Virus record (IMG/VR): IMGVR_UViG_3300034198_022040
Span: 1 to 39,116 of that record
Strand: one strand, 5' to 3'
Source of the DNA: a virus
DNA length: 39,116 nt
Shown here: positions 7,912 to 15,785 of the stretch, piece by piece
How positions within the stretch are numbered: position 1 is the stretch's first letter
Layout: the number at the start of each line of letters is the position of its first letter
Program-made: the position numbers and the translations under genes
Notes under the pieces: generated by a model
What the model was told of the DNA's origin: nothing
Database searches by the model: none
What the model saw: only the letters and a program-made list of their open reading frames with translations

Positions 7912-10482
7912 ATGTCAAATCTGCTGAACATCTATAACGAGAACTTTGGATACCAAGTTGCAACAAACGGAACTTATGTTGCTGTGGGAAATCCAAATTC
8001 AAAGCCATATACTTGCCAAGAAGGATATGCTAGACTTGGTGAGGTGGTGTTGTATCGTAAAAATCAATTTAATACAAACTATTCATTGGCCAAAAAATAC
8101 CGCAAAACGGCAACAGCCGATGTGGGATTTTTTAATACGTACTATACCGAACAAAGCTCTAGTGGGATATTCACATCGTCACTTATAACAGAACAAAGTG
8201 GTAGTGTGTATGGAGAGTCTGCTGACCGTGCATTCAACTCTTGCAGCTTCTATATCTTGGAATCTGGTAACACCATCACTATGCAAAATGGTTATGGAAG
8301 ATCAGTTGCGTTGTGTGAAAAATACATGGCAATAGGTGATATGGCGTTTAGTGAAAGTATTGCCAATGTTACACAATCATTCGCATCTGTCGATGTATAT
8401 CAAATAACCGATACCAGCACTTCGTCTGGATGTGACAATTCTGATCCAGCAACGTTTACATTACCATCAATCCCATTCTGCACCATAACTGGGGCTGCTT
8501 ACGAACAATTTGGTAAAGCGGTTGCAATTTCAAATAAGTTTCTATTGATTGGTGCTCCTACCGCTCTTTCAGGCAAAGGCCGTGTATATGTTTATGAAAA
8601 AACCGAATCTGGAGGTTGTGGTTATTCATATCATTCTACTTTGACATGTGGTAATGGTGTTGGTGACAAGGGACAAAAACTGTTTGGTTCGGCGGTATCA
8701 GTTGACAAAATATCCCAGAAAAAAATTGCGGTGGGTACATTGTCCACAACTCAAAGTCGAGTGTATGTATACGAACTTTCATCAGATGAAAATTCTTGGA
8801 CTCGTATTCAAACACTTGAGCAAAATACTTCATCTGTGTGGCTAAATACGTCCGCTGATGGTTTTGTACAATTTTCTGCATCATTTCCACAAACCGCAAG
8901 TGCATATGGATATTCAGTGGCTATTACTGAAAACGCATTGGTCGTGGGTGCTCCTCACGATTTGATTTATCAAGAGTACAGCGGATCTGGCATCAATCAC
9001 CAACGTGGTGCGTTCTATTTTTACTATCAATCTTCTGGTTCACATCAGTATGTTCTACAAAAGAAGTTTTATGGTGATACAAATACTCTAAAAGACAACA
9101 TGTTGGGTTATAGTGTTGATGTGACCGATAGGTATATTTTGGTTGGTTCACCAAAACCATATTTTCCATTCTCAAGTTTGTATCTGTCGTCGTCTGTGTA
9201 CAAGTTTAACACCAACTTTGAAACCAATGATTTTGGTGCAAGTACATTCAACGGTCAGGCACTATTGTACAAATGGAAAGCAAATCCATGTTCTGGATCT
9301 GCACTATTTGAACTAGCAACAACATCACCAATTGGTTATAGAAAACGTATTGGAGAAAGCTTTTCTGGCTTTGGTGCATCTGTTGCAGTGTCTAACGATA
9401 ATCTAGTGGTTGGATCTCCTGCAATACTGGATGACGATTTGTATTTGGCAGCACCAATTTTGGCAGAGCAAAGTGGTAGTGTGCCAGTTGTATGTGATGA
9501 TCCAGATCCAGATCCCGACGTTGTGGAACTTTTGATGGAAGATTCAATCTGCGATTGTGAAGGTAACACAGTTGATGTGGCGTATGTGTTTGAACAACCT
9601 GTTGTAGACGAAATCCAAGGTCGAGCATTCATTTACAACTTTTCTGATCTTCAAGCTAATGCTGTTGTTGGTAATATTTTCTATAACAACGACAGAATGG
9701 TGATCAACAATACTGGTAGTATATTGAAAGATTTGTTGCGTAGCCCACTTAATCCTTTGCAGGGATATGTGTACGGCACTTACGACAGCGAAGTAACGTT
9801 AAACGAAAAGCAATACATCTGTACAGTTGAGCCTGGTGAATTTAACGTATCCACCAATCCAACGGCAATTACTGGATCTGCATTTTCATACGGAATCATC
9901 AATAAAGCTACATTTGACTTTAGCAATCTAGATATTATTTTGAGATACATCAACTATAAGCTTACAATTCCACATCAAGAATCTTGGTGGAATGTTTTGG
10001 TTGAAGGTGATGTTCAACAAAGCATGTTTGGATTCTTTTCGTCGTCGGTTTACAACTACAATCAAAACAGATTGACTCCTGATTTGCGTTGTGGACTATC
10101 TACAAAAGATTTTGACGTAAACAAAGATGGTATTGTTGATTATGCTGACGCATTTTTGATTTGGAATTATTATATCGAAAATCTGCAAGTGACCAATTAC
10201 AAACAATATTTGTCACCAATCAGCCGTCGTCAAAACTACGATGATATTATCAGATTCTTGGATGTTAATACTGGAAAAGGAACTGGTGATGATATCAAAC
10301 CAGATTTCTTCTCATACCATTTGAGTGCGTCGATGGACCCTACGGGATCATATTTGGCACCATACATAACTCAAGTTGGTTTGTATGCTGGTGCTGACTT
10401 GGTTGCCGTTGGTAAGATTGCAAATCCTATCAAAAATACTGGTCAGATTCCAGTCAATATTGTGGTGAAATGGGATACATGA
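7912..10482 (+). CDS. FG-GAP beta-propeller tail/fibre protein with dockerin-like EF-hand
   Basis: The first 530 or so of 856 residues contain about seven repeats of the pattern YGxSVAxxxxxLxVGxP followed some residues later by GxVYVYE. Examples are FGKAVAISNKFLLIGAP, YGYSVAITENALVVGAP and FGASVAVSNDNLVVGSP. This is the FG-GAP/integrin-alpha propeller signature. Near residue 735 there is a canonical calcium loop DVNKDGIVDYAD (ligands D735, N737, D739, D743, D746) followed by a hydrophobic helix, as in type I dockerins, and a second degenerate DVNTGKGTGDD about 50 residues later. The C-terminal 60 residues end YITQVGLYAG...VVKWDT, resembling the ends of other T4-like tail structural proteins. 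A host-adhesion or baseplate-peripheral role is likely. Confidence 0.75.
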   Translation: MSNLLNIYNENFGYQVATNGTYVAVGNPNSKPYTCQEGYARLGEVVLYRKNQFNTNYSLAKKYRKTATADVGFFNTYYTEQSSSGIFTSSLITEQSGSVYGESADRAFNSCSFYILESGNTITMQNGYGRSVALCEKYMAIGDMAFSESIANVTQSFASVDVYQITDTSTSSGCDNSDPATFTLPSIPFCTITGAAYEQFGKAVAISNKFLLIGAPTALSGKGRVYVYEKTESGGCGYSYHSTLTCGNGVGDKGQKLFGSAVSVDKISQKKIAVGTLSTTQSRVYVYELSSDENSWTRIQTLEQNTSSVWLNTSADGFVQFSASFPQTASAYGYSVAITENALVVGAPHDLIYQEYSGSGINHQRGAFYFYYQSSGSHQYVLQKKFYGDTNTLKDNMLGYSVDVTDRYILVGSPKPYFPFSSLYLSSSVYKFNTNFETNDFGASTFNGQALLYKWKANPCSGSALFELATTSPIGYRKRIGESFSGFGASVAVSNDNLVVGSPAILDDDLYLAAPILAEQSGSVPVVCDDPDPDPDVVELLMEDSICDCEGNTVDVAYVFEQPVVDEIQGRAFIYNFSDLQANAVVGNIFYNNDRMVINNTGSILKDLLRSPLNPLQGYVYGTYDSEVTLNEKQYICTVEPGEFNVSTNPTAITGSAFSYGIINKATFDFSNLDIILRYINYKLTIPHQESWWNVLVEGDVQQSMFGFFSSSVYNYNQNRLTPDLRCGLSTKDFDVNKDGIVDYADAFLIWNYYIENLQVTNYKQYLSPISRRQNYDDIIRFLDVNTGKGTGDDIKPDFFSYHLSASMDPTGSYLAPYITQVGLYAGADLVAVGKIANPIKNTGQIPVNIVVKWDT

Positions 10483-10485
10483 TCC

Positions 10486-10493
10486 TATTTATT
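10486..10493 (+). promoter_or_regulatory. TATTTATT octamer with downstream Shine-Dalgarno
   Basis: It lies 20 bases before ATG 10514, with AAGGA at 10496-10500 in between, so a short leader containing a ribosome-binding site would be made if transcription starts just after the octamer. Confidence 0.4.
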
Positions 10494-10513
10494 ATAAGGA
10501 ACACTAGAAACAT

Positions 10514-11002
10514 ATGGCAACCTCATCAGACAGCAAAGTAATTGATCGTGAATCTTCCAACATGAGCTTGGCAGATCGCTATTTGTCTGGACAACCAGCA
10601 GGTGGTGCATACCAACCAGTTCAAAAAAACGTACAAACTGGTAATGGATCAAACCAACTTTCGGTTGGCACCAGCACCGCAGATATTCAATATACTGCGA
10701 CAAAAGGATTCAAGCTACGTGCCAACACTGGTACTGAGAACTTTAACGACAAAGCTTTGAATTACAGTGACACCATCAATGGTGGTGTTAGAACCGACGG
10801 TGTAAACAAGATTTCTGTTAACTGGAACGGTCAAGGTGCTATTCAAGACGCATTGTATACTGTGGACCCAGGTTTCAAGCTAAAAGCTCCTGTTGGTCAA
10901 ACCCAATTCAAAGATGCTATCGGAAACCAATCCAAGCAATTGTCACTTTATACAAAAGGGTTCAACAATAAGAAGTATAGCGACGGCAAGTTTACTAGAT
11001 AA
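10514..11002 (+). CDS. Small virion-associated protein candidate with internal repeat
   Basis: The function of this 162-residue protein is not recognised. It is Gly/Asn/Thr/Ser-rich without Cys, a composition usual for phage structural proteins. Two imperfect copies of a 20-residue block occur: GFKLRANTGTENFNDKALN from residue 65 and GFKLKAPVGQTQFKDAIGN from residue 120, suggesting a repeated beta structure. It follows the propeller gene by about 30 bases and precedes the replication genes, so it is probably the last gene of the tail-fibre block. It has its own AAGGA and upstream octamer, in keeping with strong late expression. Confidence 0.65.
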   Translation: MATSSDSKVIDRESSNMSLADRYLSGQPAGGAYQPVQKNVQTGNGSNQLSVGTSTADIQYTATKGFKLRANTGTENFNDKALNYSDTINGGVRTDGVNKISVNWNGQGAIQDALYTVDPGFKLKAPVGQTQFKDAIGNQSKQLSLYTKGFNNKKYSDGKFTR

Positions 11003-11025
11003 TCATACTATGTATTAGTATGGTT
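11001..11025 (+). promoter_or_regulatory. Hairpin that contains the start codon of the resolvase gene
   Basis: CATACTA (11004-11010) pairs perfectly with TAGTATG (11016-11022) around a 5-base loop, and three more pairs (one wobble) extend the stem. The ATG at 11020-11022 is the last three bases of the perfect arm. There is no U tract, so it is not a standard terminator. It could keep translation of the resolvase low. Confidence 0.5.
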
Positions 11026-11532
11026 ATACTCGGTTTAGATTCTTCCACATCAGTAACAGGCTGGGCATTCAGAGAGGATAAAAAAATCCTCTCTGCTGGC
11101 TTTGTAGATACCAAAAAATTCGATACCACCAAGGAAAAAACTTTCCAAGTAATTGCTGAACTGGAAAAAGATCCCAATATTTCCAAGATTGACCACATCA
11201 ATCTGGAAGCTGCATTGAGTGGTTTTGCTGGCGGATTCACATCGCAACAAGTTATTATCACACTGGCTCGACACAATGCTGTATTTGCATACATCTTGGA
11301 AGAGCATTTCAAGAAAAAGGTCAACTTGTTGAGTGTGACCACCATGCGCAAGCATTTGTTTGGTAAATGTCGTGTCAAGGGTATCAAACCAAAAGATTTT
11401 GTGCGTGAACAAATTGAAACGTTGATGCCCGATATTACCAAGTTCACGGTTAAAAATAAAAAGGGTAACTGGGATGAACGTAATAGTGATATGTACGACG
11501 CAATAGTGTGCGCCATGTACGACGAAAAATAA
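11020..11532 (+). CDS. RuvC-like Holliday-junction resolvase (RNase H fold)
   Basis: The 170-residue product begins MVILGLDSSTSVTGWA, the first strand of RuvC-type nucleases with catalytic D7. INLEAALSGF supplies the second acidic residue (E63), and NSDMYDAIVCAMY near the C-terminus supplies D157 and D160. The length agrees with RuvC (about 170). It would cleave branched DNA formed during recombination-dependent replication or before packaging, a task that T4 performs with the unrelated gp49. It is followed immediately by primase and Mre11-Rad50 genes, which fits. No Shine-Dalgarno is visible and its start codon is inside a hairpin, suggesting weak or regulated translation. Confidence 0.8.
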   Translation: MVILGLDSSTSVTGWAFREDKKILSAGFVDTKKFDTTKEKTFQVIAELEKDPNISKIDHINLEAALSGFAGGFTSQQVIITLARHNAVFAYILEEHFKKKVNLLSVTTMRKHLFGKCRVKGIKPKDFVREQIETLMPDITKFTVKNKKGNWDERNSDMYDAIVCAMYDEK

Positions 11533-11576
11533 AAAGTTGATTCTCCGCCGTTGTCGTGTATGATAGGGTCAGACGT

Positions 11577-12491
11577 ATGGTGGATACATCGGTTATAGAA
11601 ACTCTAGCAAGACTTTTCAAGCATAAGCCTCACATTCAAAAAGGTGGTGAGGAAGTTATGTTTTTTTGTCCTAAGTGTAACCACTACAAACGCAAGCTCA
11701 ATGTTAATACACTGAGTGGATATTATCACTGTTGGGTCTGTAATTTCAGTGGCAAAAGCTTCAAAAGCTTGCTCAATAAAATTCATGCGTCTGGTGAGTT
11801 CTATCCTATCTTGTGCAAGATCAAAGCACCAAAACGCACAGACGAGCACTTTGAAAAACGATTGGAGTTGCCTCCAGAGTTTAAGCCATTGTACAAACAG
11901 ACCAATTCTGTGATTCAAAAGCATGTGTTGAGTTATTGTTTCAAGCGTCATTTGACTGCACATGATATTATTCGATACAACATCGGATATTGTGAAGAAG
12001 GTACGTTTGCAAATCGTGTGATTGTGCCATCATACTCTGACACTGGAGATTTGAATTTTTATTGTGGTCGTGATGTTTTCAACAGCAAGATGAAATATCG
12101 TTTGTGTGATTCCACAAAGGATATTGTTGGATTTGAAATGATCACAGATTTTGCACAACCATTGACTTTGGTGGAAGGTGTGTTTGATGCATTTTCTGTA
12201 AAATACAACGCCATTCCGTTGTTTGGAAAAACACTATCCAACAAATTGAAACTCAAATTGATTTCCAACAGACCACCGAGAGTCAATGTGTTGCTGGACA
12301 ATGATGCGTTGAGTAGCAGTCTGGAGATATGCAAATTTTTGTTGGAAAATCAAATACCTACACATTTGGTTTTGTTGAACGGTAAAGATCCCAATGATAT
12401 TGGGCATGAAAAAACTTGGCAAGCCATTGAATCTAGTGATAGAATGGATGAAAGCAAACTTTTTAAGTTGAAGGTAAAATACAAGCTATGA
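11577..12491 (+). CDS. DNA primase, zinc-finger plus Toprim (T4 gp61-like role)
   Basis: I choose ATG 11577, 9 bases after AGGG, over the in-frame GTG 11556, which has no ribosome-binding site. The 304-residue protein has a zinc-binding CPKC...CWVC arrangement (C31, C34, C52, C55). It is followed by a Toprim domain: LTLVEGVFDA with E200, VNVLLDNDAL with D241 and D243, and a final KDPNDIG motif. This is the layout of DnaG-type and T4 gp61-type primases, which make RNA primers for the lagging strand. A gp41-like helicase partner is not in the window. The stop overlaps the next start by ATGA, coupling it to the recombination nuclease. Confidence 0.85.
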   Translation: MVDTSVIETLARLFKHKPHIQKGGEEVMFFCPKCNHYKRKLNVNTLSGYYHCWVCNFSGKSFKSLLNKIHASGEFYPILCKIKAPKRTDEHFEKRLELPPEFKPLYKQTNSVIQKHVLSYCFKRHLTAHDIIRYNIGYCEEGTFANRVIVPSYSDTGDLNFYCGRDVFNSKMKYRLCDSTKDIVGFEMITDFAQPLTLVEGVFDAFSVKYNAIPLFGKTLSNKLKLKLISNRPPRVNVLLDNDALSSSLEICKFLLENQIPTHLVLLNGKDPNDIGHEKTWQAIESSDRMDESKLFKLKVKYKL

Positions 12492-15400
12492 TCGTACTAA
12501 AAAACACAGAGACGAAGATCGACAATGTAATTCAGGTTTCTGATATTCACATGCGGTTGACAAAACGCCATGATGAGTATGAATCTGTCTTTAACAAATT
12601 TTATGATGTACTGGACAAGCTCGCAAAAAACACTCGTTTGGTTTGTGTTATTACCGGAGACTTGTTTCACAACAAAGTTGATTTGTCACCAGAATGCGTT
12701 AACTTGGGTGCGCAATTTTTGAAGAATTGTGCTGACCGAGTTCCCACAATTTTGATTGCTGGTAATCATGATGCGTTGCTCAACAACAAAGCACGATTGG
12801 ACAGTCTTACTCCAATTGTACGTGGATTGAATCACAAGAACTTGTATTATCTAAAGGATACCGAGGTTTACCGATACGAAAACATTTTGTTCAATCATTT
12901 TGGTGTGTTTGATGAACCAGATAAGTACATCAACTATGACACCATTCCTTCAAAGTATAGGTTGGAAACTGATCATCACATTGGACTGTTTCATGGACCT
13001 GTCAACGAAGCCGTCACAGATGTGGGATACACTGTCAGCAATCGTGCAATTACAAACGAAATGTTTGATGGACACCATATTGTGATGTTGGGTGACATTC
13101 ACAAACATCAAGTATTGCAAGAATACAATGACAATGATGGTAAGCCAGTTATTGTGTATGCTGGATCGATGATTCAACAAAACCATGGTGAAGAACTCAA
13201 GGGTCATGGATTTTTGTTGTGGGATCTAAAGCGTAGACTGTTCAAACATTACGAATTGGAAAACGATTATGGTTTCTATACTGTGGAAATTAATAAGGGT
13301 AAGTTGATTACCGACATTTCCAATATACCTAAGAAAGCCCGTGTTCGTACCAAGTGTTTTGAAACGATTCCTTCTCAAGTAAAAGAAGTAATCAACGAAA
13401 TCAAGACTAAGTGCGAGATTCTTGAATCAACCTTTATTCGTGTTGATGATTTTCAGAACCAAGCAACCAACGCTGGTCAAGTGTTGGATATTCACAATAT
13501 TTTTGATGTTGATTATCAAAACAAGTTGATTACAGATACTTTGACCGCAAAGAAGGTAGAAAAGCCTTTGTTGGACAAAGTTCTTGAACTCAATAAGTTG
13601 ACCAATACGCAGATTCCCAAAGATAAAACTCCAAAGAATATTCGATGGAAACCCAAGACCTTTGAGTTTGACAACATGTTTAGTTATGGCGAAGGCAACG
13701 TAATTGACTTTACCAAACTCAAGGGAACTATTGGTTTGTTTGCTCCAAATGCTAGTGGTAAGTCTAGTATCATGGATGCTTTGGCATTTTGTGTATTCGA
13801 TAAGTTTAGTAAAGGTTACAAAGCTGTTCACGTCATGAATACCCAAAAAATGGGATTCAAGTGTAAGTTCAATTTTGAAATCAGCGGGGTGGATTATTTT
13901 ATTGAACGCAAAGGAACTGCTGACAAGAAGGGTAATGTAAAAGTCGAAGTCAAATTCTACAAAATGGAGAATGACATGGAAGTGCCTTTGAACGGTGAAG
14001 CACGTCGCAGCACCAACGACATCATCCGAGATTATCTTGGAACATATGATGATTTTATTTTGACAGTGTTGAGCATTCAAAATAGCAAGACTGGATCTTT
14101 TGTTGATCTTGGTAATACTGAGCGCAAGGACTTGCTGTGTCAGTTTATGGGTCTTACTGTATTTGATCAGTTGTACAACATTGCTAACGAGCAGTTCAAA
14201 GAGATCAATACTTTGTTGAAGAATTACAGCAAAGATGAACTTGTGGCTTCACTGGAAAGTATTTCTCACTCTATCAAGACCAATGAAAACTCTATAGTTG
14301 AATTGAACAATTTTGTGGGGGAATTGGAATCTAAAAAGGATGATTACAACAAAAAATTGTTGGAGTTGAGCAATGATATTGTCAAGACCGAGACATTTGC
14401 GTTTGATATTACCAAGCTAGAATCCGAAAAGATTGACTATTCCAACAAGATTGAAATAGCACAATCTGATATTGTAGCTCAAAAGGAAAAGTTGGCGACG
14501 ATTGAGAATAGTCTAACAAACTTCAGTTCTTCACTAAATCTATACACTGATATTGAGTCTAAATACGAACAATATCAAAGCGACAAACAATCTGCACAAT
14601 CAACTCAAACTGAAATTGATAAGTTGAAGGTTGTGATTCGCAATAAGATTGACAAGCTCAAAAAGCTTGAGGAACACAAGTACGATCCAAACTGCAATTA
14701 TTGTGTAAACAACGTCTTTGTAAAAGACGCTATTGCCACAAAGCTGGAACTGGAAGAACAAAAGTCTCATGCTGCACAAGTGGTTGTTGAGTTTCAAAAC
14801 ATCAAAAAGACAGTTTCAGATTATGGTGATATTGAGCAGCAGTATAAGGCATATCAAAAGATGTTGACCGACAAAGCTACTTTTGAGAAAAACAAGGCTG
14901 CTATTAACAACATCATTTTGAGACTGGAAAACAATTTGATTGAACTCAAAAACAAGTTGAAGCTGGTTTCTGACAATATTGACGTGTTTTACAAAAACAA
15001 AGACATTATTGAAAACAACAACAAACTGTTGTCTGAGATTGCTGATGTTAAAGATTTTATCAAATCAGTTGAACTTGATATTAAGTCTGCCAACACAGAT
15101 TTGTTCAAAGCGTCTACTCAAAAGGGTAAACTGGAACTGGAGCAAAAGACCACAGAAGCTCAACTCAAGAAGTTGTTGGAGCTTGAAGCTTCTTATGAAG
15201 CCTACAAGCACTATACCGCTGTTGTGAGCCGTGATGGTATTCCTTACGATGTTATTACAAAAACTCTACCCGAGATCGAAAAGGAAGTTAACAATATTCT
15301 TCATCAAGTGGTGGAGTTTACTGTTACGCTACAAACCGACGGCAAAAACATCAACAGCAACATTGTTTATGATGACAAGTGTTGGCCTTTGGAAATGGGT

Positions 15401-15670
15401 AGTGGTATGGAAAAGTTTATTAGTGGACTTGCAATTCGTGTTGCACTGATCAATATCAGCAATCTACCTAGACCAAATATCATTTGTATTGACGAAGGAT
15501 TTGGTTGTGCAGACAGTGATCATTTGGGTCAAATGGGTGCATTGTTTACCTATTTGAAGCATCAGTTTGAATTTATCTGGATTATCAGTCATTTGGATCA
15601 AATGCGAGACATGGTTGACATGCATTTGGAGATCAAGAAAGAAAATGGGTATAGCAAGATCACTTTTTAA
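12488..15670 (+). CDS. gp47-gp46: Single-chain Mre11-Rad50 (gp47-gp46/SbcD-SbcC) fusion nuclease
   Basis: One uninterrupted 1060-residue frame joins both subunits of the recombination nuclease. Residues 1 to about 380 are the Mre11/SbcD/gp47 phosphoesterase: SDIHM (D19, H21), GDLFH (57-61), AGNHD (91-95), FHG (168-170) and GDIHKH (202-207). From about residue 390 the Rad50/SbcC/gp46 ATPase follows: Walker A APNASGKS (419-426), long heptad-rich coiled coils, a zinc hook CNYC (736-739), the ABC-signature-like GSGMEKFISG, Walker B IICIDEGFG (D1002, E1003) and the H-loop ISHLD. In T4 the two are separate genes (339 and 560 residues). The complex resects DNA ends for recombination-dependent replication. 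No stop, frameshift or internal start that would separate the parts is evident. Confidence 0.92.
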   Translation: MIVLKNTETKIDNVIQVSDIHMRLTKRHDEYESVFNKFYDVLDKLAKNTRLVCVITGDLFHNKVDLSPECVNLGAQFLKNCADRVPTILIAGNHDALLNNKARLDSLTPIVRGLNHKNLYYLKDTEVYRYENILFNHFGVFDEPDKYINYDTIPSKYRLETDHHIGLFHGPVNEAVTDVGYTVSNRAITNEMFDGHHIVMLGDIHKHQVLQEYNDNDGKPVIVYAGSMIQQNHGEELKGHGFLLWDLKRRLFKHYELENDYGFYTVEINKGKLITDISNIPKKARVRTKCFETIPSQVKEVINEIKTKCEILESTFIRVDDFQNQATNAGQVLDIHNIFDVDYQNKLITDTLTAKKVEKPLLDKVLELNKLTNTQIPKDKTPKNIRWKPKTFEFDNMFSYGEGNVIDFTKLKGTIGLFAPNASGKSSIMDALAFCVFDKFSKGYKAVHVMNTQKMGFKCKFNFEISGVDYFIERKGTADKKGNVKVEVKFYKMENDMEVPLNGEARRSTNDIIRDYLGTYDDFILTVLSIQNSKTGSFVDLGNTERKDLLCQFMGLTVFDQLYNIANEQFKEINTLLKNYSKDELVASLESISHSIKTNENSIVELNNFVGELESKKDDYNKKLLELSNDIVKTETFAFDITKLESEKIDYSNKIEIAQSDIVAQKEKLATIENSLTNFSSSLNLYTDIESKYEQYQSDKQSAQSTQTEIDKLKVVIRNKIDKLKKLEEHKYDPNCNYCVNNVFVKDAIATKLELEEQKSHAAQVVVEFQNIKKTVSDYGDIEQQYKAYQKMLTDKATFEKNKAAINNIILRLENNLIELKNKLKLVSDNIDVFYKNKDIIENNNKLLSEIADVKDFIKSVELDIKSANTDLFKASTQKGKLELEQKTTEAQLKKLLELEASYEAYKHYTAVVSRDGIPYDVITKTLPEIEKEVNNILHQVVEFTVTLQTDGKNINSNIVYDDKCWPLEMGSGMEKFISGLAIRVALINISNLPRPNIICIDEGFGCADSDHLGQMGALFTYLKHQFEFIWIISHLDQMRDMVDMHLEIKKENGYSKITF

Positions 15671-15690
15671 CAGGAAAAAATTAAAGATGA

Positions 15691-15698
15691 TATAAATA
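15691..15698 (+). promoter_or_regulatory. T4-type late promoter core TATAAATA upstream of the sheath gene
   Basis: A perfect match to the T4 late-promoter core in sense orientation, 87 bases before the sheath start and just after the recombination gene. It fits a switch from middle to late genes. A TATTTATA copy follows at 15724-15731, and a small hairpin (AACTTCTAA pairing with TTAGAAAGTT, 15742-15762) lies in the leader before AAAGGA at about 15770. Confidence 0.6.
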
Positions 15699-15723
15699 GT
15701 TGGTTCTTCCACTTTTTAGAGCA

Positions 15724-15731
15724 TATTTATA
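15724..15731 (+). promoter_or_regulatory. TATTTATA octamer in the sheath leader
   Basis: Second octamer in the 115-base spacer before the sheath gene, 54 bases from the ATG. It may be an additional start point or simply AT-rich leader. Confidence 0.35.
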
Positions 15732-15785
15732 AAGTAAACATAACTTCTAATGTTAGAAAGTTAGCGTTGAAAGGAACAATAACAT

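Noticed and set aside
11556-11576. GTG start adding seven residues to the primase
   Set aside because: There is no Shine-Dalgarno before it, while ATG 11577 has AGGG at a suitable distance and the zinc finger begins well after either start.
13427-14080. 217-codon minus-strand frame opposite the Mre11-Rad50 gene
   Set aside because: Its predicted product is a hydrophobic low-information sequence, and it lies opposite conserved Walker A and linker coding sequence.
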